DNA of 64,000 nt from JABDMD01 sp965203475. GTDB taxonomy: Bacteria > Pseudomonadota > Gammaproteobacteria > UBA4575. The position numbers and the translations under genes are program-made. The notes beneath the pieces were generated by a model. The model searched no databases, had not been told where the DNA came from, and was given only the letters and a program-made list of their open reading frames with translations. Of this stretch, positions 18,127 to 25,900 are shown one piece after another. The stretch is from positions 2,108,001-2,172,000 of the forward strand of contig OZ241890.1 in NCBI GenBank assembly GCA_965203475.1, written 5' to 3'. Every line of letters starts with the position of its first letter. Positions within the stretch are counted from its first letter, which is position 1.

Positions 18127-19236
18127 ATGAGAGTAGTCTTATTGGTCATAGGCTTATCTTTGTTTGGTCTCGTGAATGCAAATTCTTTGTTAGGGTTACC
18201 AGAAGTTCCTGTCCCTGAGAATAACCCTCAATCGGAAGCAAAAATCGCATTAGGGGAACGTCTATTTGAGGATAAACGCTTTAGTTCAACAGGCGATGTG
18301 AGTTGCGGTACTTGCCATGCACCTGACAAAGCATTTACAGATGGGCCTTTAAGCGTTTCAGAAGGAATTAACAAACTTACGGGAACAAGAAATGCACCGA
18401 CCGTAGTTAATGCTGCATTTAATAAAACCCAATTTTGGGATGGACGCTCACCAGACCTAGAAGATCAAGCATTACATCCATTTCTAAACCCAGTTGAAAT
18501 GGCATTACCTGATCATGATGCCTTATTAAAAATTGTTAGAAACGATAAAGACTATGTAAAAGCATTTAAAAGTATTTTTAATGTAAGCGCAGAAAACATT
18601 ACGATGAAAGAGGTTACCAAAGCGATTGCTGCTTTTGAACGCATCCAGGTTTCTGGCAACTCCCCATTTGATCGTTGGCATTTTGGTGGCGAAAAAGATG
18701 CTATGAGTGAAGCAGCCATTCGCGGCTTTGATGTATTCATAAAACAAGGGCGTTGTGTTTCATGCCATACCATTGAGCAAGATCATGCCGTGTTTACAGA
18801 TCATAAGTTTCACAATATTGGTATTGGGATTAATAATATTCAAACTAAAGTGCCAAAACTTGCAAGTGCATTTTTGGTAGCGAAAGTTAATGGTGCTGAT
18901 GTTGATGTAACTGTGCTAACGGATGCTGATACATCTCATTTAGGTAGATTTGCAGTATCTGATGACTTAAGTGACATGGGCGGTTTTAAAACTCCTACAC
19001 TTCGCAATATCGCGGTAACACCGCCTTATATGCACGATGGAAGTTTGGAGACCTTAAAAGAAGTTGTAGAACACTACAATAATGGTGGTGTTACAAATGA
19101 AGGTGATGAAGTGAACGCATTTATTGCAGGTGGGATTCGTCCTCTTAATTTAAGCGATGAACAAATTGATGATTTGGTTGCATTTATGGAAGCGCTGACA
19201 AGCCCTGAACATAAAAATGCAAAGACTAAGAAATAA
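18127..19236 (+). CDS. Periplasmic di-haem cytochrome c peroxidase family protein
   Basis: The 369-residue protein has a signal peptide (about residues 1-18, cleaved after LVNA). Its two c-type haem sites are CGTCH at 60-64 and CVSCH at 210-214. The layout and the segment PPYMHDGSLETLKEVVEHY match the CcpA/MauG superfamily. Members reduce hydrogen peroxide or carry out haem-based oxidation of partner proteins. The ATG follows a strong GGAGGAAAC site. It is the first gene of a three-gene operon with a Tat-exported phosphoesterase and a small cytochrome c, so its electron donor may be the latter. Confidence 0.9.
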   Translation: MRVVLLVIGLSLFGLVNANSLLGLPEVPVPENNPQSEAKIALGERLFEDKRFSSTGDVSCGTCHAPDKAFTDGPLSVSEGINKLTGTRNAPTVVNAAFNKTQFWDGRSPDLEDQALHPFLNPVEMALPDHDALLKIVRNDKDYVKAFKSIFNVSAENITMKEVTKAIAAFERIQVSGNSPFDRWHFGGEKDAMSEAAIRGFDVFIKQGRCVSCHTIEQDHAVFTDHKFHNIGIGINNIQTKVPKLASAFLVAKVNGADVDVTVLTDADTSHLGRFAVSDDLSDMGGFKTPTLRNIAVTPPYMHDGSLETLKEVVEHYNNGGVTNEGDEVNAFIAGGIRPLNLSDEQIDDLVAFMEALTSPEHKNAKTKK

Positions 19237-19250
19237 TTTCGGAGGCACTT

Positions 19251-20315
19251 ATGAATAATGACAGACGAAAATTTATTAAAGCGGCCAGCACCGGAGTTAT
19301 CGCTGGCATGATGCCTATGAGCATTGTGAAATTAGCAGGCGCAAAATCGTCAGAAGATTTTACTTTTGCCTACATTTCCGATTCGCATATTCAACATATA
19401 AAAGGCAACAAATTTGTGCGCAATTGGGATCGTGGTTTGATACGAGCTGTAGCAGAAACCAATTTATTGGAACCCAAGCCCGATTTTGTAATATTTGGCG
19501 GAGATTTGGCGCAACTAGCTACCAAGCCCGAACTGGATCATGGTGCAGAAATGTTGTCAGCATTGAACTATAAAACCTATATGGTCATGGGTGAGCATGA
19601 TTATTATCTTGATAATGGTGAGTATTGGAGTGAGCTGTTTGGTCCACAACACTACAGCTTTGATCATAAAGGTGTGCACTTTGTTGTACTTAACAGCATT
19701 CTGACGCATGACGAATGGATGAATCGCTACGAGACGGGTGAACAACGCATGGCCGAAATGGCAGGTTTAGATAATCCAAACGGTTCGCCATTCATGGTGG
19801 GGCAAAAACAAATCGATTGGTTGAAGCAAGACTTAAGCAACGTTAGCAAAGATACACCATTGGTAGTTCTTTCTCACTCACCGTTGCAGAAAATTTTCAA
19901 AAATTGGAATTTCTGGACGGATGATGCTGAAGATGTACAAGCTCTACTCAAACCATATGACAAAGTAAATGTGATCTACGGACATGTGCATCAAATACAA
20001 TACAACCAGATCGGCAACATTGCATTCAGTTCAGTAATGGCCACCGCATGGCCATGGCCGTATCCAAGAAGTTACACACAAGCCGAAAGTCACATGCCCG
20101 TGCTTACCGTGCCCATGAATCGCGCCGATCCATTTGACGAACGCGATGCAACTGGGTGGGAGTTTGTGAATGTACACACTGGGCGCATAGACCTGCATTA
20201 CAACTTATATAGTAATGAGAATCGTGTACTAGCCTTCAACAAAGAAAAAGGACATCCGGAAGATGTATCTTTTCAAGATCCAAGTAAGCGAATCTTACCT
20301 CAAACTCATTACTGA
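19251..20315 (+). CDS. Tat-exported calcineurin-like metallophosphoesterase
   Basis: The 354-residue protein begins with a twin-arginine signal (DRRKFIKAASTGVIAGMMP, residues 4 on). The metallophosphoesterase metal motifs appear in order: ISDSHIQH, FGGDLAQL, MGEHDYY (in place of the usual GNHD), LSHSP and GHVHQ. The enzyme should act in the periplasm with a di-metal centre loaded before export, which explains Tat use. Its substrate is unknown. It lies 14 bp after the peroxidase gene and 20 bp before a cytochrome gene, each with a good ribosome-binding site (GGAGG, GGAGT), so all three form one operon. Confidence 0.88.
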   Translation: MNNDRRKFIKAASTGVIAGMMPMSIVKLAGAKSSEDFTFAYISDSHIQHIKGNKFVRNWDRGLIRAVAETNLLEPKPDFVIFGGDLAQLATKPELDHGAEMLSALNYKTYMVMGEHDYYLDNGEYWSELFGPQHYSFDHKGVHFVVLNSILTHDEWMNRYETGEQRMAEMAGLDNPNGSPFMVGQKQIDWLKQDLSNVSKDTPLVVLSHSPLQKIFKNWNFWTDDAEDVQALLKPYDKVNVIYGHVHQIQYNQIGNIAFSSVMATAWPWPYPRSYTQAESHMPVLTVPMNRADPFDERDATGWEFVNVHTGRIDLHYNLYSNENRVLAFNKEKGHPEDVSFQDPSKRILPQTHY

Positions 20316-20335
20316 ACTTAGGAGTTAATAATAAA

Positions 20336-20740
20336 ATGAAAAAAATAAGTATCTTGGTTGTTGGCACTATAGCGATATATGTTACTTCTATGCTTGTAAC
20401 TGCCGATGAGTTCACTCAAGAAGACACGGATCGCTGGTTGGCTCAATATGAAAAAGTTGCTGCTGAAGGACGTTCACATTTCACGGATCCAAAATTGGGA
20501 ACCAATGGAGTGGTATGTGCACAATGCCATCCAAATGCAGCAAATATTCATCCTGAAACCTACCCTAAATTTCAAAAACAATTAGGCCACGTTGCACAAC
20601 TTTGGGAAATGATTAATTGGTGTATTCGAAATCCACTAGAAGGCGAAGAGCTTGCGGCTGGGGACCCTAAGATGACCGCTATTCTTGCCTATGTGCACAA
20701 AGAACGACGTGGTGTAAAGTTAGAACCAGGTAAACATTAG
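20336..20740 (+). CDS. Small periplasmic monohaem cytochrome c
   Basis: The 134-residue protein has a signal peptide (about residues 1-23) and one haem-binding motif, CAQCH, at 61-65. Downstream, EMINWCIRNPLEGEEL and MTAILAYVHKE resemble the SoxA/TsdA-like cytochrome fold, in which a second Cys lies near the C-terminal half. The C-terminal cysteine could be a haem ligand or unpaired. It is the last gene of the peroxidase operon and probably serves as that enzyme's electron carrier (inferred from position). Confidence 0.82.
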   Translation: MKKISILVVGTIAIYVTSMLVTADEFTQEDTDRWLAQYEKVAAEGRSHFTDPKLGTNGVVCAQCHPNAANIHPETYPKFQKQLGHVAQLWEMINWCIRNPLEGEELAAGDPKMTAILAYVHKERRGVKLEPGKH

Positions 20741-20966
20741 ATCAATCTGGTAGTTGAATTTCAAACCGGTATCGGTTTTCTATCGGTACCTGAAGACCCT
20801 TTAAATGGTTCCCGCATAATGGTTTGAACAAAATGTAATGTTTTGTTGAACTAAAATTGTCGTTATTACCCTTGTGTATATGTCGTATTTCTTGTTGGAA
20901 AAAACTTCTACAATTCATTTCAAGAAATAAATAAAAAGTGTGTTGAATATTTAGCATATAAAAAAT

Positions 20967-21578
20967 GTGCTTAAGCTTTATAAACTAATCCCAGTTGTCA
21001 TTTCTGTTGTAGTGACGATAGGTTGTAGTAATCACATTCATTTGCAAGAGGAGACGGTACCGGTTCCGCTAGTGCCCACACTACCTACTGTGATGGCGAT
21101 TTACTTCGATGAAAGTATGCAAAATGTAACAGCAGAAGTAAGGGTGCCAAAGTTTGGCGATTTGACGGTATATCTTGATGCTGCCCAGACTGCGGGGTTC
21201 GATAAAGTATTTAATCAATTATTTGTCGATACCAAGATGGTTGATAGCCCAAATTCAATTCCGATGGGATATGACGCATTAATAATCGTGGAAATGGATT
21301 CATTTACAATTTATGAAAGAGAATATACAGGTATACCCTATTTATTTTTAGTCGAAGTTGAATATGACATTAAGGTAGAAACTGACAAAAATATTTTACT
21401 GCACCATTGGAAAATCAAAGGTGAAGGCCAATCTTACGATGCAGAAGCCAATCCTGCCCCCCTTATAAAAGAAGCGAGCGAAGTTGCAATACGTGATGCA
21501 CTAGCCGATCTTATCTTCAGTTTTATTGAGGCCAGTAAAAATAATTATATACTGCAAGCCCGCTCTCAAAAAAATTAG
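20967..21578 (+). CDS. Unrecognised lipoprotein
   Basis: This 203-residue protein of unknown function starts at GTG 20967; an overlapping ATG at 20965 is out of frame. The signal ends in a lipobox, VVVTIGC with Cys at 20, so it should be lipid-anchored. The remainder alternates strands and short helices. A terminal helix of about 30 residues (ASEVAIRDALADLIFSFIEA) resembles the ends of small outer-membrane assembly lipoproteins. A second lipoprotein gene starts 6 bp downstream, so the two are probably co-expressed. Confidence 0.7.
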   Translation: MLKLYKLIPVVISVVVTIGCSNHIHLQEETVPVPLVPTLPTVMAIYFDESMQNVTAEVRVPKFGDLTVYLDAAQTAGFDKVFNQLFVDTKMVDSPNSIPMGYDALIIVEMDSFTIYEREYTGIPYLFLVEVEYDIKVETDKNILLHHWKIKGEGQSYDAEANPAPLIKEASEVAIRDALADLIFSFIEASKNNYILQARSQKN

Positions 21579-21584
21579 TCGGCT

Positions 21585-22265
21585 ATGTTACATAAACATC
21601 AAAAATTACAACGAGTATTTACATTTATACCTGTACTTTTAATACATGCTGGCTGTGTATCAACTAATGTTGAAGGAACTATGTTGACTCAAAAAAATAC
21701 AATAGAACAAGGTAAAGTTACAGTGTTATCACAGAGTATTGCAGCGGGAAATGAAACAGAGAAAAAATTTACCAAATGCGTCATAAAGAAAATAAAAGCA
21801 ATGTTGCCTCAGGATTCTTATCTAGATAATCAAGAATTTATTAATGCAATGTATCCTTGGTTTGAGCCAGAACGCTTTCCAAGTGACATTGTTCAATTAA
21901 GAAGTATTTTGGAAAAACCGTTAATTACTGAAAAAATTAATTCATTACATGTTCGATATATGGTGTTACTTACCGGAAATACAGTAGATGTGAATAAAAA
22001 AGAATGTGGTGCATGTAGTGTTGCGCCACTGCTGGTTGGTATGCCTGGTTTAGCCACCTTTGATAAACAAGCAAGCTATGTTATTGAGATCTGGGATTTA
22101 AAAAAACAAGAAGCAATTGTTGATTTAAATGTTGGTGGAACGAGTACAATCTATATGCCGATACTACCCATCGTGGCCCTACCGATACCAATGGGAGGGG
22201 ACATACAAGAAGCTTCTTGCAAAGAATTAGGAAAGCAAATGCAAAAGTTTTTTACTGATGCTTAA
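21585..22265 (+). CDS. Unrecognised lipoprotein, second of a pair
   Basis: I do not recognise this 226-residue protein. It carries an N-terminal lipoprotein signal ending PVLLIHAGC (Cys at 24). The mature part contains a short Cys pair, KKECGACSV, and a further Cys near the end. A hydrophobic Pro-rich stretch (YMPILPIVALPIPMGGD) near residues 190-206 is probably a surface loop and not a membrane span. It immediately follows another lipoprotein gene and converges, with 1 bp between, on a third on the minus strand. Confidence 0.7.
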   Translation: MLHKHQKLQRVFTFIPVLLIHAGCVSTNVEGTMLTQKNTIEQGKVTVLSQSIAAGNETEKKFTKCVIKKIKAMLPQDSYLDNQEFINAMYPWFEPERFPSDIVQLRSILEKPLITEKINSLHVRYMVLLTGNTVDVNKKECGACSVAPLLVGMPGLATFDKQASYVIEIWDLKKQEAIVDLNVGGTSTIYMPILPIVALPIPMGGDIQEASCKELGKQMQKFFTDA

Positions 22266-22266
22266 T

Positions 22267-22809
22267 TTAGCCACCACAAATCTGAGTGATCTGATCGGTA
22301 GTAAATCCTTTATCAATATAAAATGTGACATCCTCTTTACTACAAGAGTTTGCAGCGGCCGTTGAAGCAGGTTGATTTTTTTGATAATCAATTCCACCTT
22401 GATCTTCTGCTTTTTTAAGCGAGATCATAGCCTCTTTCAAAGCATCCACTTCACTTTGTAAAGCATCAATTTTTTGTTTTTCTTTATCCTTGGCTTCTTG
22501 TCGTTCACGGGCACCGCGATGACCACCAGCTTTATGCTCATTTAAAAAATACTCAGAGTTGAGTAATTTAGGATTAGTAACTCTTTTATATTGTTCTGCA
22601 GGAGAATAGGCTTCCCCTTCTCGTTTCACTGTACTGTTGATATCGACCGGAGATTTTTTCTCTTTTTCAGCTTCTATTTCTTCAACATCCGCCTCCGCAA
22701 TGAGTTGGTCTTCATCACCATCCCCGAAAAAAGGCATGGAAGAACAACTAGCGAATAAAACTAGACTTAAAATTGAAGCTGTATATGTTATGAAATTTCG
22801 ATTAGTCAT
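22267..22809 (-). CDS. Unrecognised lipoprotein with charged coiled coil
   Basis: The 180-residue protein has a lipoprotein signal ending LVLFASC (Cys at 22). An acidic segment follows, then a Lys/Glu-rich region (about residues 95-140, RERQEAKDKEKQKIDALQ) predicted by eye to form a coiled coil. The small C-terminal part contains NSCSKEDVTFYIDKGFTTDQ and a final CGG, so two cysteines could pair. Function unknown. It shares the minus strand with the porin gene but lies downstream of that gene's terminator, so it is separately expressed. Confidence 0.7.
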   Translation of the reverse strand: MTNRNFITYTASILSLVLFASCSSMPFFGDGDEDQLIAEADVEEIEAEKEKKSPVDINSTVKREGEAYSPAEQYKRVTNPKLLNSEYFLNEHKAGGHRGARERQEAKDKEKQKIDALQSEVDALKEAMISLKKAEDQGGIDYQKNQPASTAAANSCSKEDVTFYIDKGFTTDQITQICGG

Positions 22810-22891
22810 GAGGCTGTGAATTACCGTTTATTTGTTTAAAAACTGTACCATATCGTGCATTTGGCAACAATGATGAACCCTGACTCCAAAA

Positions 22892-22918
22892 AAAACCCCC
22901 GAACAAGTCGGGGGTTTT
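22892..22918 (-). terminator. Rho-independent terminator of the barrel gene
   Basis: A GC-rich stem with arms CCCCCGA and TCGGGGG around a 4-5 nt loop is followed on the minus strand by a run of eight T. It lies 23 bp after the stop of the outer-membrane protein gene at 22941. Confidence 0.88.
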
Positions 22919-22940
22919 CTATACTGATTTAATCAGTAAT

Positions 22941-24749
22941 TTAGAAGGCCCAGACGAATTCCATGGCTAAACGCACAGCTTCTTCGTCTTCTTCTTGACC
23001 GGCATAAGCTTCAATCAGTTCTTCAACCCCATCACCGGGGAAGAACACAGAAGCCTGAGTTTTAACCGTTGTATTTGGAGTTAAACCCCAGTCCAACTGG
23101 TTGGACCACTCCCAGCCAATTTCTTCTTCATCAACTTCTACATAACCAGTCGCAGATACACCACCAACACCAGGCGTAAATCCAGCTACAGATGAGTTAC
23201 GAGCTACATAAAAGTCTTCGTTCCATCGCATATAGCGGAGACGTGATTTGAATTTTACATGTGGCTTGAGTTGCATGGTTGCAACCGCAGAAATTTCAGC
23301 ATAACCGGGATTATCACCACGGCCAGCACCACCTGAGAAGCCGCCGTCAAAGTTGGCAATACCACCTACTTTAACCGGGGTACCATTACCTAATCCTTCT
23401 GGCAAGTGAGAGAATACTGGAAGACCTAGCATGAAGTTGCCATCCCCTACAAAGGTGTTTTCACCACCCCAGGAGGAGAAGCGTTGGTCACACATGACAC
23501 AGATGAAGCCTTCCAAGTCATCATCGTCACCATCATCATCACCTGAGGTGTAAATACCATCAAGGCGAAGATTGAGCTTGTCGGTAACTTGAAGTGCTGC
23601 ATAGGCAGAGAATGCATAAGCATTAACATCAAACGAATCATCCACTGCTGTTACACCATCAACAAAGTTAACAAGTGTTGCACCATTGTTAATGTCAGCT
23701 TCACCAGTATTGTAGTAAGCGCCTAAATGGGTACTTAAATTGCCCCATGAGGCATTCCAGTAGGCACCAAAGTGATGCACATCAAAGTCTGATTTTTCTA
23801 CAAAGCCAGAAGCGGCAATATTGTTATTTAAGAATGCATTTAGATCTGCAACGACTTCGTTCGCAGACTTATCATAGGCATACATCAAACGTAAATTACC
23901 ATTGCCCAGTGCAAGATCAGCAAAGCCCATAACTGCTTCACGGTCATCATTGTCTGTAGCGCCACAAGCAAGACCTGCTCCAGCGGTTTGACCTCCGCCA
24001 AAGCCACCAAAGTCACCGGCACATTCACCAGCGGCTGCTTGGAATGCATTTTCACCGGGACGGGACAACTTGTTTCGTTCATTGAATACATGGTAGCCAA
24101 TGTTAAACCACATTTTATCGTTGGGTTTACCCACTAGCCATAAGGCTGCGGTGTCATCACCAAACATTAAGGCCGCACCACCGACAGTGTCCACATCCAC
24201 AAATTCAAAACCAGCATGTAAGCGTAAGGTGTCAGTAAGCAGCATAGAACCATTCAAACGTTCGATACCGAAGTCACTGGTTCCTGCACCTACTTTACCG
24301 CCAGAGTCACCTGAAGCTACATCCAGCAAGTTGTCATAAGCGGCATGTGCGTGAAAACTGGCTCGACCATCATTGGATAACCAGTTGAAGAACATATTGA
24401 ACTCATTACGAATATAGTCACCGCCTAACAAGCCGCCTTCCGCAAAGTGAATACGGCCCCAGTCAGCACCAATGTTATCATCTGGAACTGTACGGGCACC
24501 ACCTTGATCGACGATCGCCTCTCTCAGGCCAAAGTCCCAGTCATGCTCATAGGTAGGGATGAAGCGGTTGACCATACCTAAACTAAATTGTCCGGTTGCA
24601 TTACGTATGACAAAGCTGCCTGGCCCTAATAAGCCACCACAACAGCCATATCCACCATCTTTCAGAATGTCATATTCTTTTGCGAATACACCACTGGATA
24701 GTGAAAGCGCGCAAACAGCCAGGACAAATCCTAGTAGTTTACTTTTCAT
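22941..24749 (-). CDS. Outer-membrane beta-barrel protein (porin-like) with six cysteines
   Basis: The 602-residue protein has a cleavable signal peptide (about residues 1-23, ending GVFA). Alternating aromatic/hydrophobic strands and a C-terminal Phe (AMEFVWAF) are the usual outer-membrane assembly signal. An Asp-rich loop (SGDDDGDDDDLEG) suggests cation binding. The mature chain contains six cysteines (GYGCCGG, GECAG, LACGA, ICVMCDQ), unusual for a porin. I cannot assign a substrate, but the length is near that of large specific channels. The 5' region holds several inverted repeats (24938-25145). It is transcribed alone and ends at a strong terminator. Confidence 0.8.
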   Translation of the reverse strand: MKSKLLGFVLAVCALSLSSGVFAKEYDILKDGGYGCCGGLLGPGSFVIRNATGQFSLGMVNRFIPTYEHDWDFGLREAIVDQGGARTVPDDNIGADWGRIHFAEGGLLGGDYIRNEFNMFFNWLSNDGRASFHAHAAYDNLLDVASGDSGGKVGAGTSDFGIERLNGSMLLTDTLRLHAGFEFVDVDTVGGAALMFGDDTAALWLVGKPNDKMWFNIGYHVFNERNKLSRPGENAFQAAAGECAGDFGGFGGGQTAGAGLACGATDNDDREAVMGFADLALGNGNLRLMYAYDKSANEVVADLNAFLNNNIAASGFVEKSDFDVHHFGAYWNASWGNLSTHLGAYYNTGEADINNGATLVNFVDGVTAVDDSFDVNAYAFSAYAALQVTDKLNLRLDGIYTSGDDDGDDDDLEGFICVMCDQRFSSWGGENTFVGDGNFMLGLPVFSHLPEGLGNGTPVKVGGIANFDGGFSGGAGRGDNPGYAEISAVATMQLKPHVKFKSRLRYMRWNEDFYVARNSSVAGFTPGVGGVSATGYVEVDEEEIGWEWSNQLDWGLTPNTTVKTQASVFFPGDGVEELIEAYAGQEEDEEAVRLAMEFVWAF

Positions 24750-24937
24750 TGAAGATACTCCTCTTCATATTTGTTATAAGAAAAAAGAAAAATACTCGAG
24801 TAATTTTCCTAACGAAGATGACTCAAACATTAGTCAGGCTTTCGGTGTAAACCTTAAGCGCTTCCCTCCCTCTGTAAGATTCATCTCGACTTGAAAAGAA
24901 AAAATCAGCATCCCTGCTAACTTTTCCATTTCAAGAT

Positions 24938-24959
24938 AAATACAACAAGCGTTGTATTT
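24938..24959. promoter_or_regulatory. Inverted repeat, possible operator 1
   Basis: Perfect 9-bp arms AAATACAAC and GTTGTATTT are separated by AAGC. It shares its core with the dyads at 25005 and 25128, suggesting repeated binding sites for one regulator upstream of the barrel gene. Confidence 0.5.
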
Positions 24960-25004
24960 GTGCGACAGATTGCCCTGTCAGTGGTATCAAGTCAAGCAAA
25001 TATT

Positions 25005-25020
25005 GTTGTTATTATACAAC
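25005..25020. promoter_or_regulatory. Inverted repeat, possible operator 2
   Basis: Arms GTTGT and ACAAC surround TTATTAT-like AT spacing. This is a weaker version of the same motif as at 24938. A lone half-site GTTGTAT follows at 25042-25048. Confidence 0.4.
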
Positions 25021-25127
25021 TACCATCAACATTGATAAGTTGTTGTATTAATTAATTAAATCCTTTTGCGACTCAATAATGTTTGATAGCAAAAGTTTAT
25101 CTAGAAGGGTAACTATCCAGTGAGTAT

Positions 25128-25145
25128 TGTTGTATTTATACAACA
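25128..25145. promoter_or_regulatory. Inverted repeat, possible operator 3
   Basis: Perfect 8-bp arms TGTTGTAT and ATACAACA are separated by TT. The core is the same as in the other two dyads but with shorter spacing. Confidence 0.45.
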
Positions 25146-25376
25146 TTAGGCGATAAATTTTTTTAAATCATTGATTTTTATGAATAAACTTTAATTAGCG
25201 AGTGCATCAATTGCTTGAAAAACATCCCCACGCTGAAGGTAGGTAGTTATAAACCATTACCTAAATATTGAGCAAAACGAACTTTGTCGGATGTCTAATT
25301 GACTTGATACCTCTGTGATCAGCGGATTTGATTAAAATAATGCATGCTAGACAAAAGCATATGCACAGTTAGTTTC

Positions 25377-25445
25377 ATGACCGTAAATTTATTACTCGCA
25401 CTTTTTGTCCTGATCGCCGGGGCAGCAATCTTAATTTGGAATTGA
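25377..25445 (+). CDS. Possible 22-residue membrane peptide
   Basis: An ATG at 25377 opens a 22-codon frame ending in TGA at 25445. The product is almost entirely one hydrophobic helix (NLLLALFVLIAGAAILIW), like many small bacterial membrane proteins. No clear ribosome-binding site precedes it, and the length is short enough to arise by chance. It sits alone on the plus strand, 26 bp before the end of the converging minus-strand gene. Confidence 0.25.
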   Translation: MTVNLLLALFVLIAGAAILIWN

Positions 25446-25471
25446 GCATTAACTCGATTTTTGAATAAGGT

Positions 25472-25876
25472 TTAATGGGGTCGTCGAGTTAATTTTTCGA
25501 TGGGCGTAAAGGTTAAGTGAGTCTCATCTTGATAAGGCCGAATAAAATCAAGTGCTATGATAATTTCTCCGTCTTGTTCAATAGCTTTTAGCTGTTTCAA
25601 ATCTGGCAAGGCGGTCGCGATATAGGCACAGCTTGCTGCTGCCAACGTATCTTCCTCATTCATTATAGCTGAGACTAAATTAGCAGCTACAAATTCGATT
25701 CTTTGTTCTTTGGTTGGATTAGCTAGAAATTGATTGTTTAACGTAATTCCCTGGTCTAGTTTATCATTCATTAAATCGAGAGATTCACCTTGTTTTTTAG
25801 ATAGTATTTTATTTCTATCGTATTCCAAGATAGCAGAGCCATTCAATGAAACCGTTAACAAATCTTTACTCAACAT
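25472..25876 (-). CDS. Unrecognised 134-residue cytoplasmic protein
   Basis: I do not recognise this protein. It has no signal or membrane helix. The first half (LTVSLNGSAILEYDRNK, then KLDQGITLNNQFL) and the Ala-rich middle (AAASCAYIATALPDLKQLKAIE) look like a compact alpha/beta domain. It follows the AAA/TPR membrane protein gene by 24 bp on the same strand, so co-transcription and a shared role are likely. Confidence 0.65.
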   Translation of the reverse strand: MLSKDLLTVSLNGSAILEYDRNKILSKKQGESLDLMNDKLDQGITLNNQFLANPTKEQRIEFVAANLVSAIMNEEDTLAAASCAYIATALPDLKQLKAIEQDGEIIIALDFIRPYQDETHLTFTPIEKLTRRPH

Positions 25877-25900
25877 ACAAACAATGAATTTAAGAGATGA

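Larger units (their letters stand above)
24750..25376. other. Long upstream region of the barrel gene
   Basis: I find no gene in these 627 bases. They hold three dyads and one half-site built on GTTGTAT/ATACAAC, listed separately. They lie about 190-400 bp before the barrel gene start, so regulation of that gene is the simplest reading. Confidence 0.6.

Noticed and set aside
20763..20778. Small palindrome AAACCG-GTAT-CGGTTT after the cytochrome c gene.
   Set aside because: Six-bp arms and a broken T run make it a weak terminator candidate; I could not support a call.
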